From positions 62,001 through 126,000 of the forward strand of contig CAXBGS010000006.1 of the NCBI GenBank assembly GCA_963975425.1: 64,000 bases of DNA, read 5' to 3'. Origin of the DNA: CAXBGS01 sp963975425. GTDB taxonomy: Bacteria > Planctomycetota > Planctomycetia > Pirellulales > Pirellulaceae. A program made the translations under genes and the position numbers. Below, one piece after another: positions 34,201 through 42,078 of this stretch. Within the stretch, counting starts at the first letter, position 1. Every line of letters begins with the position of its first letter. The notes beneath the pieces are model-generated. The model saw only the letters and a program-made list of their open reading frames with translations, had not been told where the DNA came from and searched no databases.

Positions 34201-34570
34201 AGTAGGTCGTCGGCCCGAACTGAACGCGTCCCGCGGTGTCCCCGACTCCCTCGGCACAGTGCGCCGCGGTCAATACATACTGTGATGCGATCAACGTGCC
34301 CGAACAATAGCCGCCGAAGCTCTCGCCAACGATACCCACGGAAGGAAACTGAGTTGTCGGCGTACCATTGATGATCCGCTCGATGGGCGGTTCGGTGTCA
34401 ATATTTTCGATTGCGTGGGGGAGGTGCGGCCCCATCACCTCCGCCGCTAATAGACGCCGACCTTCCAGAGTTTCAAGCGATAGCACGCGCGAGCGGCGAA
34501 GTGATCGCCGCGACCGAAACGTGGTCGTGGGATTGGGCAAGCGGCGACCGCGAATTCGAAAAGGCTGCAT
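31247..34570 (-). CDS. Secreted trypsin-like protease fused to EEP nuclease with dockerin repeats
   Basis: A 1107-residue exported fusion. After a basic leader comes the planctomycete motif LSLETLEGRRLLAAE (about 30-44). Residues 65-275 form an S1 trypsin-like protease with a full triad: TAAHC (His104), NDIAIY (Asp146) and PGDSGGP (Ser229). Residues 290-490 form a beta-sandwich domain (SLPSGWHLYE, WIRWVDANASGADDGLAIDSF), followed by an Ig-like repeat (495-592). Residues 600-910 are an EEP nuclease domain with IVSYN, LQEV (Glu648), GDFNM (Asp774, Asn776) and SDHLPVVAD (His903), paralogous to the EEP protein at 20.7 kb. The C-terminus has two dockerin-like calcium loops, GDANGDGLTNFTDFASSF and LDADGDDHVNFSDFASSF. 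Digestion of both protein and nucleic acid outside the cell is inferred. Confidence 0.88.
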   Translation of the reverse strand: MQPFRIRGRRLPNPTTTFRSRRSLRRSRVLSLETLEGRRLLAAEVMGPHLPHAIENIDTEPPIERIINGTPTTQFPSVGIVGESFGGYCSGTLIASQYVLTAAHCAEGVGDTAGRVQFGPTTYSTSEVIIHPNYDESNFGTDIANDIAIYKLTSPVVGITPSEIYRQTPTVGSTLTLVGYGYGGTGDSGADGVFGTKRVGTTPIDAVSSTLVYWDFDNNTESNTAPGDSGGPAFIQSGGEYLVAGVTSGGTLEDAGLGDESFDTRVDVYQNWIDGILNPVATTNYVDYTSAGSTYTQSFDSLASSGTSSSLPSGWHLYETDTNADSTYAASDGTPNSGNTYSFGDSGSSERALGSLRSGSLEPIIGAAIRNSTGANLSSMTIGFHGEQWRRGTSGRSDHLDFQYSLNASGLSDGTWIDVDALDFESPTTSGAIGALDGNAPGNGSDLSATIGGLNIPNGSTFWIRWVDANASGADDGLAIDSFVFTSGGGTATNTAPTVTGIDNQTTPFQTATGAIAFTIGDAETSPASLTVTATSSNTSLVPNASISLGGSGASRTMTLTPTAGQSGDSTITVNVSDGELTTSTSFLLTVNPATPTSNENLRIVSYNISAASGNGTPRSDFETVLQAIGTEIVNGVSRQVDVFALQEVLSQATTSTIIASSLNNTYGTTAYVAGTLNGGTSGSGTQGVVYNSETVQLVGEGLVGTVSASGAPRQTIRHHFRPVGTSGESDFYIYNSHLKASTGDEGRRFIDVQAIRNDADSLGQGAHVIYAGDFNMFTSNEPGYQEFLSSGNGQAFDPINRPGNWRNNSSFRDIFTQAPSATVQPGLGLDGGGMDDRLDFQLISGELQDGAGMDYRTGSYHTFGVNGSVALNGSIDDASNTALPELGNRLTVLSLLRTVSDHLPVVADFIVPVSTEDAPEIAGVVIDDGTQQRSMIRSLSITFDGIVNTPASAFTLTNLGKQDNPSTTEVTNLIIEREVVGMQTIATITFGSGPGVVDRASGNSLIDGEYRLDIDGSQIVTTGGGTSMESDYVLGDDVADDFFRLYGDANGDGLTNFTDFASSFLPSFASSIGSPNFESFLDADGDDHVNFSDFASSFLPNFATGR

Positions 34571-34763
34571 GGAGTCGGACTCTGTTTGGATTGATCGAAA
34601 GAAGTGCGGCCATCATAGTGTCGACGTACGGACGATTCATACCGCTCCAGATAGGTACGCGGATTCTATGAACGGTCTGTCATCAGAATCGCGACCAAAA
34701 TCCATCGATTTTCGATCAGCGCACTTTCCGAAGATCTTGCCGTCAGAATGAAGGCAGCAGCGG

Positions 34764-36086
34764 CTAGGGGCGAAGCGTTTCAGTGCTCGCGTCGGGTTCT
34801 TCTGGGCTGGACGCTGCTAGGTTGGACGCTGATGTGTTGGCCCGTCCTGGGGCGGTTGGTCTGGTGTCCTGCGGCTCGGTGTCGTGCAGTTCTGTGTCCT
34901 GCAGTTCTGTGTCCTGCAATTCTGTGTTCGGTTTCGATCCGTTCTGCAGGCTCGAGAAAATCCAGATCAGTGCGGTTGTCAGCAGGAACGTTTGCGGCGT
35001 GCTATCGACACTGGTCCACAGCGGCGTTTGCTGAGCGATACGCCAGGTGATTAACTGCAGTGTCATCGCAATCGGTAGCGTGATCGCAAATCGTTGCAAC
35101 GGATCGGCTTGCTTGAACAACCAGCCACAAGGCACGCACAGGCACAACGCAGTGACGATAACCATGGGTGTCGATTGCCATCCCAGCACGACTGCCGGAA
35201 CGGCGATCAGGACAATCAGGTCAACCAGGCGTCCGGTCTGTTTGCCCAGCGGATCGCCCTTAGGGTCAGCGGATGGCAGCCAGCGAATCGCCAGCAACCG
35301 GGCAAAAAATGCGGCGGCCGCGATTGCCGCAAGGACGCGAATGATCACTGTCAGCCATTGGCCGGTGATGACCGTTTCATCGAGAGGCCAACCTGGCGGA
35401 GTCACCAGTTGCCAAGAAACGATCATCAACGGTGGAAATGCAAACAGCGGGATCACAGCGGCGGCGAGGCTGAACAAGACCAAACGCGGCGGAAGTCGAT
35501 GTCCGTCGAAACTGATCAACCCTTGCGCCCACGTGCAACTCAACAGCACGACGTGGTACAGCAGGATCAGCAGCATGGGCCGATCAATGATCGGAGTCCA
35601 CAGCGGGCCGCCGTGCCAATGGTTGATTTGATAGGGAAGCGCGAGTCGAAATAGTTCGGCGATGCCGACCGCAGCGATACTTAGTCCGACGATGAATTCG
35701 ACAATCGGATACCGCGGTGAAATCGGCAGCCGACACGTGCGACACCGGCCACCGAGCGCGAGCCAACCGAAGACGGGGAAATTATCACGCGCTTTCAGTC
35801 GTGATTCGCATCGTGGGCAGTGAGAGCGACCGTTGACGCTTTCGCCACGTGGCATCCGCCACGCAACGACATTCAAAAAACTGCCGACCGATGACCCGAC
35901 CCACATCAGCCACAACACGATCACCACATCGATCAGACGCGGAATCAGCAGATCCTCGAATTCGTAAAGCGTACGTCCGCGAGACTGCCACCAAGCCAAT
36001 CCCAAGACATAGCAAGCGATCGCCACGGCCAGACCGCCGATCGCAAACCATAGTCCGTATCGCTTTGAACGTCGCCGGCGGGCCAA
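34764..36086 (-). CDS. Prepilin peptidase (A24 family), divergent
   Basis: A 440-residue membrane protein. The N-terminal domain matches PilD/GspO, with SFLNVVAWRMPRGES at about 69-83 and two CxxC pairs (Cys90/93 and Cys115/118) of the zinc-binding loop, and NFPVFGWLALGGRCRTC. Several membrane segments follow. The first catalytic aspartate is in ISFDGHRLP (Asp194). The second site, normally GxGD, appears as GRLVDLIVLIA (Asp289), lacking the second glycine. The enzyme should cleave type IV pilin-like leaders such as that of the DUF1559 protein and methylate them. The last 60 residues are an unusual polar tail encoded by 15-bp tandem repeats. There is no pilus operon around it. A degenerate or altered second site is a real possibility. 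Confidence 0.8.
   Translation of the reverse strand: MARRRRSKRYGLWFAIGGLAVAIACYVLGLAWWQSRGRTLYEFEDLLIPRLIDVVIVLWLMWVGSSVGSFLNVVAWRMPRGESVNGRSHCPRCESRLKARDNFPVFGWLALGGRCRTCRLPISPRYPIVEFIVGLSIAAVGIAELFRLALPYQINHWHGGPLWTPIIDRPMLLILLYHVVLLSCTWAQGLISFDGHRLPPRLVLFSLAAAVIPLFAFPPLMIVSWQLVTPPGWPLDETVITGQWLTVIIRVLAAIAAAAFFARLLAIRWLPSADPKGDPLGKQTGRLVDLIVLIAVPAVVLGWQSTPMVIVTALCLCVPCGWLFKQADPLQRFAITLPIAMTLQLITWRIAQQTPLWTSVDSTPQTFLLTTALIWIFSSLQNGSKPNTELQDTELQDTELHDTEPQDTRPTAPGRANTSASNLAASSPEEPDASTETLRP
34866..34925. repeat. In-frame 15-bp tandem repeat in the prepilin peptidase tail
   Basis: Four units at 34866-34880, 34881-34895, 34896-34910 and 34911-34925. On the minus strand they encode DTELQ-type pentapeptides (DTELQ, DTELQ, DTELH, DTEPQ). 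The gap 34571-34763 downstream of this gene holds no gene. Confidence 0.9.
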
Positions 36087-36428
36087 TGTCGGGTTCCCGT
36101 TTCAATGTGGTTTGGATCGAAAGATGCAAAGTGGGCGAATCTGACCACCGGGGTACCGTTTCGACCGGGGGACAATCTTTACCGCGGTACAGTCTTCTTT
36201 ACCGAGATAAAGCCTTTACCCAAATACAGTCTCTGCGGTGCGATCGTTTTCCGCAATTCCGCATGCTCAGCACGCCTTACGCCGCCTTAGCCTAGTCGAC
36301 TTGACCCGATCGACTTAGCCTAATTTGCGTGCGATTCGCTGGCGGTACCCTTTTGTCACCTCAACCCGCTAAACTAGAGGTTCCGGAGCGTTCGCGGCCG
36401 CTGTTATTGACACCTCTTTTCTGCGTCT
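36087..36428. other. Divergent intergenic region with degenerate repeats
   Basis: This 342-bp gap lies between the divergent prepilin peptidase and response-regulator genes. From 36152 to 36232 it holds degenerate copies of a TTTACCG...TACAGTCT element with about 17-19 bp spacing. No gene is supported. Promoters for both neighbours must lie here but are not clear. Confidence 0.5.
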
Positions 36429-37334
36429 ATGTCTGAATCGAATCGCGTTCTTGTCGTTGATGACAGCCCGACCCAGTTGGTACAGCTGCAGATGGTCTTA
36501 CGAGCCGACTCGTTCGACGTCCTGACGGCCACCAACGGGCGAGAGGCACTTGAAGTGATCGCGGCGGAAAGCCCCGACGTCGTCGTGACCGATTTGCAGA
36601 TGCCCGAGCTAAACGGCTTGGAATTGGTCGCCCGGGTCAAGGCCAGCTGGCCGTCGCTGCCCGTCGTGCTCACCACCAGCCAAGGCAGCGAGGCGATCGC
36701 GGCGGAGGCTTTGCAAAAGGGCGCGTCCAGCTACGTGCCCAAGCGTGACATGACGACCAGCTTGGTGCCCACCATTCGTCAAGTGTTGGCCATCGCCGAA
36801 TCAGCACGAACGCGCGGAGAGGTTTCGAAGTACGCGATCGCCAGCCAGTTGGAACTGAAGATTCCTAGCGACGACTCTTTGGTGCCCGGCGTCATTGCCA
36901 GGCTCGAAGTGCCGATTGTCGAGCTGGACTTGTTTGATGAAGGCGAACGAATGCAGATCGCGATGGCACTCGATGAAGCACTGACCAACGCGATCATTCA
37001 TGGCAATCTGGAAGTCTCCTCGGACCTTCGGCAAGCCGAAGACGGCAAGCCCTATTACGAATTGGTCACCCGACGTAAATCGGAGCCGCCGTACTGCGAC
37101 CGGTCCGTCACCATCAGCCTGCATGCGTCACAGACCGAAGCGAAGTTCTTTGTCAAAGACGAAGGCTGTGGGTTTGATCCCAAGCGGCTGTGCGACCCGA
37201 CCGATCCTGAAAACCTTGAGAAAGCCGGCGGCCGTGGCTTGTTGCTGATCAATGCGTTCATGGACGAAGTCAGCCATAACGACTGTGGCAATGAAATCAC
37301 GATGGTGAAGCGCAAGGCAACCCGTGACGGGTGA
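36429..37334 (+). CDS. Response regulator fused to a HATPase_c (anti-sigma-kinase-like) domain
   Basis: A 301-residue signalling protein. Residues 5-120 are a receiver domain with the acidic pair DD at 11-12, the phospho-acceptor Asp55 (VVTDLQMPEL), Thr/Ser in LTTSQG and Lys105. Residues about 160-295 form a HATPase_c_2 domain like RsbW-type anti-sigma kinases. The N-box is MALDEALTNAIIHGN (Asn187), a DEGCGFDP G1 box follows, and GGRGLLLINAFMDEV is the G2 box. No phosphotransfer (HisKA) domain is present. In related planctomycete proteins such a fusion is thought to link a phosphorelay to partner switching. No anti-anti-sigma gene lies nearby. The stop codon is within the first unit of a 14-bp tandem repeat. 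Confidence 0.88.
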   Translation: MSESNRVLVVDDSPTQLVQLQMVLRADSFDVLTATNGREALEVIAAESPDVVVTDLQMPELNGLELVARVKASWPSLPVVLTTSQGSEAIAAEALQKGASSYVPKRDMTTSLVPTIRQVLAIAESARTRGEVSKYAIASQLELKIPSDDSLVPGVIARLEVPIVELDLFDEGERMQIAMALDEALTNAIIHGNLEVSSDLRQAEDGKPYYELVTRRKSEPPYCDRSVTISLHASQTEAKFFVKDEGCGFDPKRLCDPTDPENLEKAGGRGLLLINAFMDEVSHNDCGNEITMVKRKATRDG

Positions 37335-37376
37335 CCCACGACAGGTTGCCCGTGACAGATAGCCCGTGACAGGAAC
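37321..37376. repeat. 14-bp tandem repeat, four units, starting in a gene's last codons
   Basis: Units at 37321-37334, 37335-37348, 37349-37362 and 37363-37376 share CCCGTGACAG. Unit 1 contains the last codons and the TGA stop of the response-regulator gene, so the array looks like a repeated gene end. A run of about ten C follows near 37500 in the same gap. Confidence 0.85.
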
Positions 37377-37607
37377 TAGGTGCGCTAGCGCATCGGTTCG
37401 CCGCCGGGAGCCTGACTTGCTGGCGCTGGCCGTCTACATCTATATCGCCGCATCTATATCGCCGCCGGACGCGCCAGGGTTTCGTTCGTGTCGAACGCCC
37501 CCCCCCGAGCGCAGTCACAGTGTTTGCTTTGCAGCCACGGCGATCGCAACCGCAACCGTCGTTTCGCTATACGATCAGCCGCGCGTCGCTAATCACGGCC
37601 GGCCAGA

Positions 37608-38462
37608 TCAGACTTCAGTTGCCAGGACCTCTGATCGCAACTGCTTCAGCAAGTCAATCGCTTGTCCGATTTCTTGAATTTGACGTTCGGGATCCTGTGG
37701 GATTTCTCGTTCGATCGTCAGCGGACCGTCGTATCCGATGTCTTTGAGTGCCACCAGGTATTCGCGAATATTGACGTCACCTTTTCCAAGCGGAACCTCG
37801 GCACCCCAAGTTTCACCCGGCTGATCGCTCCATGTGCCGTCTTTGCAATGGACGCTTCGCACATGCGATCCAACTTTGCGGAGCGCTTCGATCGGTTCCC
37901 CGGTGCCATACAGAATCATGTTTGCCGGGTCGAAGTTGATCTTCAGGTTCTGGCGATCGACTTGCGAGATGAATTCGAGCAATCCGTCTGCCGTTTCTTG
38001 TCCGGTTTCTAGATGAAGGAATTGCCCATTGGCTTGGCAATGGTCGCAGAGTTCCTGCGTCACTTGGGTGATGGCGTCGTAACCGTCGGCCGCCGGATCA
38101 TGTGGGATAAAGCCCAGGTGCAGTGCAACCGTGTCGCACCCCAGTGCTTTCGCAAAGTCAGAAATTTCTCGCATTTCGTTAAGCCGGCTTTGCCGCGTTT
38201 CCTCAGGCATCAATCCCACGGTGCGCACGACGGTGGGGATGTCAGCATAGCTTTCGCCTTCGAAACCGCCGAAAACTGCCGTGCAGACGACGCCCATCTC
38301 TCGCAGTTGTTCGGCGAGTTCTTTTGCAGTTGCCTCGTTCCGCTTCTCTTGATGAGGTGCATGCAGCTGGATTGTCGGAACTTGAAGTTTTGAAATCACG
38401 TCCCATGCGACTCCTAGACCCGCATCGACGGACGCGAATACACCTATGGGCCATTTTTCCAT
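37608..38462 (-). CDS. Sugar phosphate isomerase/epimerase (AP2Ec/TIM-barrel)
   Basis: A 284-residue protein of the xylose-isomerase-like TIM-barrel family. Each strand end carries typical residues: IQLHAPH, VALHLGFIPHD, LHLETGQE (a Glu that could bind metal), KINFDPANMILYGTGEP, RSVHCKDGTW (His) and PLTIEREI (Glu). The set of Glu, Asp, His and Glu ligands for a divalent metal appears complete. These enzymes interconvert sugars or inositols. Planctomycetes use many in the breakdown of sulfated or unusual sugars, and a DUF1080 gene and a sulfatase follow within 3 kb. I chose ATG 38462 because similarity starts there; ATG 38513 adds 17 polar residues. Substrate unknown. Confidence 0.85.
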   Translation of the reverse strand: MEKWPIGVFASVDAGLGVAWDVISKLQVPTIQLHAPHQEKRNEATAKELAEQLREMGVVCTAVFGGFEGESYADIPTVVRTVGLMPEETRQSRLNEMREISDFAKALGCDTVALHLGFIPHDPAADGYDAITQVTQELCDHCQANGQFLHLETGQETADGLLEFISQVDRQNLKINFDPANMILYGTGEPIEALRKVGSHVRSVHCKDGTWSDQPGETWGAEVPLGKGDVNIREYLVALKDIGYDGPLTIEREIPQDPERQIQEIGQAIDLLKQLRSEVLATEV

Positions 38463-38780
38463 TTGATTTTGCTCTTGATACTTTGGGGCAGTTGAATCGG
38501 ACGGCAGGTCCAATCATCGCACGACTAACATGTCTAGAAAACGATGTTTGGCGGCGGTATTGTATCGCAAACTTTCCCGCCGCATGGTCCGTTGGGCCAG
38601 TCACTTTGTCACAGTCAGCCACGTCTTTCGGATGCGAACCGACCGCTTCGGTTGCGCAGCGACTGCACGAACACCAATCCGACGATGTAGAATCAGTTCC
38701 ACCATGCATCGAAAATCGACGATGATCTTTTCATTTTCGTCGAAGCACCTACCGATTTCCCTCAACCCCTAGATGAACCA

Positions 38781-39449
38781 ATGATTCGCACCCTACTTGT
38801 TTTCAATGCCGCCCTGTTGATGACCGGCATCGCGATGTCTCAGGACGGCAAACTGCTAAGCAACGATTCTCTTGACCAATGGAAAAAACTTGGCGGAGAT
38901 GCAACGTATGAAATGACCGACGGAATGATCGTGGGTAAAACCGGCGAAGGCAAAAATACGTTTTTGACCCGTGGTCCTTATGCGAACTTTATTCTCGAGT
39001 TCGATGTGAAGTGTGACCCCGGTCTGAATTCCGGTGTTCAAATTCGCAGCCATCAATATCCCGGCGCGACGCCACAGGAATCGAGTCCAAAAAGGATTCG
39101 CGAGAAAGGCGAGGTCTATGGTTATCAGTGCGAGATTCGCGGCGAAGCCAACGGCGAGAACGGTTGCACTGGTAATTTCTGGGACGAAGGCCGCCGCACC
39201 AAGTGGTTAGACGAAACTGTCGACGCGGCTGAGAAACAGGAAGCCTACCGTCCGGGAGAATGGAATCACATCAAGATTGTCGCGAAAGGCAATCGCATTC
39301 AAAGTTTTGTGAACGATACCCCAGTCGCTGACTTCACCGATGACCGAGACGCATCGGGGTTCATCGGGCTGCAAGTTCACTCGGTCAAAAAGGGCACCGG
39401 TCCGTTCCAAGTCGCTTGGAAGAACATTCGCATCGTCGAACTGGACTAG
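38781..39449 (+). CDS. DUF1080 (3-keto-disaccharide hydrolase-like) secreted protein
   Basis: A 222-residue exported protein. A signal peptide (LLVFNAALLMTGIAMS) is followed by one concanavalin-like beta-sandwich domain of the DUF1080 family. Visible patches are DSLDQWKKLGGDATYEMTDG, FILEFDVKCDPGLNSGVQIRS, GYQCEIRG and GFIGLQVHS. The family is now linked to hydrolysis of 3-keto-glycosides in some Bacteroidota and is widespread in planctomycetes, often as a binding or hydrolase domain of unknown target. The gene converges on the sulfatase with 1 bp between stops. Its own start, ATG 38781, directly precedes the signal peptide. Confidence 0.88.
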   Translation: MIRTLLVFNAALLMTGIAMSQDGKLLSNDSLDQWKKLGGDATYEMTDGMIVGKTGEGKNTFLTRGPYANFILEFDVKCDPGLNSGVQIRSHQYPGATPQESSPKRIREKGEVYGYQCEIRGEANGENGCTGNFWDEGRRTKWLDETVDAAEKQEAYRPGEWNHIKIVAKGNRIQSFVNDTPVADFTDDRDASGFIGLQVHSVKKGTGPFQVAWKNIRIVELD

Positions 39450-39450
39450 T

Positions 39451-40923
39451 TCACCGCTGCTGCGGGGCAGCTTGAATGCGTTCGAGCTGCCGCGTTAATC
39501 GCCGGACAATTTCAGGCTCGTTGGCATACAGATTGGTGGTCTCGCCCACGTCAACGGCCAAGTTGTAAAGCTGTCCCGCCGGGTCGTTCGGGCCTGGCGT
39601 GACTGTCTTGGGTTCAGAGAAGCCGCCCGAACCTAGCGACGTGATCAGTTTCCAGTCTCCACTGCGAATCGTCATGGTTCGATTCGCTGACTGAATTAGC
39701 AACGCATCGCGTATCGGTTTGTCCTCGGGCTGAGTCCCCAACAGTGCCGGTAAAAAGCTAAAGCTATCGGGACCGGCATCGTCGGGCAGAGGTTGTTGCA
39801 GTAATTCGGCAAGCGTCGCCAGCAAGTCCGTAAAGCAAATCGTTTGTTTGCTTTTCGTAGCCGGCTTGATACGGTGCGGCCATCGCACAATGAAGGGCAT
39901 GCGGTGGCCACATTCCCAAGCATCGCCCTTCATGCCCCTCAGGCCGCCCGACGCGTCATGTCCGAAACGCCGGACGTCTTCTTCGTACCACACCGGTCCG
40001 TTGTCCGACGAGAATACCAAGAGCGTGTTCTCTTTCATCGATGCATCATCCAGCGCGCCGAGAACGCGACCGATCATCGTGTCGACCATCGTCGCAAAGT
40101 CACCGTACATGCCCGCGTTGCTGGTTCCCGCAAATTCGGGTGACGGCAACCAAGGCGTGTGGGGTGCCGGGTAAGCAAGGTACAGCATCAAGGGCTGGTC
40201 CTTCGCTGACGATGCATGATCTTCAATCACTTCGATCGCTTCATCAGTGAACTTTGGCAAGACATCTTTCAGTTCCAGACCGGGGGCGATCCCGCCGGCC
40301 CGCCAGAACTCGCCTTGAATCGGCGACCAACCGTCCGACGCGTTTGCATCGATGTGGTCGGTGGGCTGGGCCACCGCTTGATTGCCGCGGATGTAAAAAT
40401 AAGGCGGGATGTCGGTCGACGCGCGGATCCCAAAAAAAGTTTCGAACCCGATATCGATCGGGCCACCCGGCAACGGTTGGTCGTATCCGTTTTCGGCAAA
40501 ACCTAAGTGCCACTTTCCGACCATCGCTGTTCGGTAACCTTGTGATTTCATGAGCGACGCCACCGTCATTTGATCACTTGTGATCAGTGGTTGCTTGGGC
40601 CACTTGGAAACGTCGGTGCGAAACGGATATCGGCCCGTCATCAAACCGTAGCGAGACATGTGGCATAGCGGTCCCGGCGCGTGTGCGTCGGTGAACATCA
40701 TGCCGTCGCGGGCAAGCGAATCGATATGGGGCGTGTCGATTTTCGACTGTGGGTTGAAACATCGCGGGTCACCATATCCCATGTCGTCAACCAAAATGAC
40801 AACCACATTCGGTCGATCACGATCCGCGTGAGGATGCGGCGACGTCGGTTCCGCTGATATTGCACATGCTGCGATCGTCGAGACAAAAAAGCACACGCCG
40901 CAAAAGAGTTTTGCCATTTTCAT
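39451..40923 (-). CDS. Exported sulfatase with a variant formylglycine motif (CxMSR)
   Basis: A 490-residue sulfatase. The ATG at 40923 gives a clean signal peptide (LFCGVCFFVSTIAACAISA). The catalytic domain starts PNVVVILVDDMGYGDPRCF with the metal-binding Asp pair. The active-site segment is CHMSRYGLMTGRYPFRT at about 87, where the Cys should become formylglycine; the usual C-x-P-x-R reads C-H-M-S-R. Other family residues are present: TAMVGKWHLG, FSSDNGPVWY and the C-terminal subdomain. It would remove sulfate from algal polysaccharides or other sulfate esters in the periplasm. The maturation enzyme is not in the window. It ends 1 bp from the DUF1080 stop. ATG 40995 is not used because it overlaps the aldo/keto reductase. 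Confidence 0.88.
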   Translation of the reverse strand: MKMAKLFCGVCFFVSTIAACAISAEPTSPHPHADRDRPNVVVILVDDMGYGDPRCFNPQSKIDTPHIDSLARDGMMFTDAHAPGPLCHMSRYGLMTGRYPFRTDVSKWPKQPLITSDQMTVASLMKSQGYRTAMVGKWHLGFAENGYDQPLPGGPIDIGFETFFGIRASTDIPPYFYIRGNQAVAQPTDHIDANASDGWSPIQGEFWRAGGIAPGLELKDVLPKFTDEAIEVIEDHASSAKDQPLMLYLAYPAPHTPWLPSPEFAGTSNAGMYGDFATMVDTMIGRVLGALDDASMKENTLLVFSSDNGPVWYEEDVRRFGHDASGGLRGMKGDAWECGHRMPFIVRWPHRIKPATKSKQTICFTDLLATLAELLQQPLPDDAGPDSFSFLPALLGTQPEDKPIRDALLIQSANRTMTIRSGDWKLITSLGSGGFSEPKTVTPGPNDPAGQLYNLAVDVGETTNLYANEPEIVRRLTRQLERIQAAPQQR

Positions 40924-40945
40924 AAGTCCGCATCCCTTTGTCGGG

Positions 40946-41935
40946 TCAATCATAGATCGGAAAGAAAGTATTGAACGCGGACTCACCAAACACACCGGGG
41001 TCGTTGAACCGGCGATTCTGATTTAGGGCATTGATCTGGTCCATTTCAGACGCTGTCAATTCAAAGTCGAACAGTGCTAGGTTCTGCGTCAGGTGTTCCT
41101 TGCTGGTGCTCTTGGGGATCACCGCGGTGCCACGCTGAACACCCCAACGCAAAACGATTTGTGCGGCAGTTCGGTTGTGTGCGCCCGCGATTGTTTTGAC
41201 CACATCGGTCTCAAGCACCGATTCGTCATCATCCGCGGTTCTGCCCTGCGCCTGGTAACTCAATGATCCCAGCGGCGAGAACCCGGTGACGGCGATCTCG
41301 TTCTCTTGAGCAAAACGCACCAGTCGTGCTTGCGTCAGATACGGATGCAACTCAACTTGCAAGACGGATGGACGAATGCGGGCATAGGACAGCAGGTCGC
41401 GAATTTGTGATGTCCCTAGATTGCAGACGCCAATGCGTTTTACCAATCCAGCGTCGACCAGGTCTTCCATCGCTCCCCAAGTCTCCGCATAGGGAACTGG
41501 ATCTGGCTTCATCGCGGGGTTTGGTGCGTCGGGATCGAAAAACCAACCCGGCGGGTAACGCTCTTCGAATGGGACAAAGGCCAGCGAGATGGGAAAGTGA
41601 ACGTGATACAAGTCCAATTCGTCCAGCTGCAAATCCTTTAACGTCCGTTCAACGGCTGGTCGTACGTGCTCGGGACGCAAGTAGGTGTTCCACAACTTGC
41701 TTGTCACCCATAAGTCGTCGCGGTTGACCAATCGGTCGCGAATGGCGGCCGCTAATCCTTCGCCGACCTCTTTTTCGTTCCCATAGTCGCAGGCCGAATC
41801 TAGATGCCGATATCCCAACTCGATTGCATCTCGAACGACTCGCGGACAATCTTCATTGGCAATTTTCCATAGCCCAAGACCGACGGCTGGTAAGCGGCCG
41901 CCATCGGCTACGGCAATTGTTGTTTCGGTTCCCAT
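40946..41935 (-). CDS. Aldo/keto reductase
   Basis: A 329-residue NADPH-dependent oxidoreductase. The tetrad is visible: Asp and Tyr in LDSACDYGNEKEVG, Lys in VTSKLWNTY and His in LYHVHFP. The family signature GVQRGTAVIPKSTSKEHL near the C-terminus should bind the cofactor phosphate. The chain is about the length of eukaryotic-type aldose/xylose reductases, with the matching ending FNDP. It reduces a sugar or aldehyde; the substrate is not known. The sulfatase gene begins 22 bp downstream of its stop, so the two may be one transcript. The ATG at 41935 is favoured because a terminator hairpin lies between 41975 and 42007, inside the longer reading frame from 42001. Confidence 0.9.
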   Translation of the reverse strand: MGTETTIAVADGGRLPAVGLGLWKIANEDCPRVVRDAIELGYRHLDSACDYGNEKEVGEGLAAAIRDRLVNRDDLWVTSKLWNTYLRPEHVRPAVERTLKDLQLDELDLYHVHFPISLAFVPFEERYPPGWFFDPDAPNPAMKPDPVPYAETWGAMEDLVDAGLVKRIGVCNLGTSQIRDLLSYARIRPSVLQVELHPYLTQARLVRFAQENEIAVTGFSPLGSLSYQAQGRTADDDESVLETDVVKTIAGAHNRTAAQIVLRWGVQRGTAVIPKSTSKEHLTQNLALFDFELTASEMDQINALNQNRRFNDPGVFGESAFNTFFPIYD

Positions 41936-41974
41936 CAAGTTGCAACTCTTGCGTCGAGTAATGGTTTCATCATG

Positions 41975-42007
41975 AAAAAACCGGAAGTGGATTGAATCCA
42001 CTTCCGG
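41975..42007 (-). terminator. Rho-independent terminator of the DUF1800 gene
   Basis: A perfect 12-bp stem (CCGGAAGTGGAT/ATCCACTTCCGG) with a 3-base loop is followed on the minus strand by TTTTTT. It lies 70 bp after the DUF1800 stop and just before the aldo/keto reductase start. Confidence 0.92.
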
Positions 42008-42078
42008 TCAATAGCTTAGCATTCGTATGCTGCGAATCGGAGCCGTCGTCAGCTCAGATTCTTGCGTTGACTTATCGA

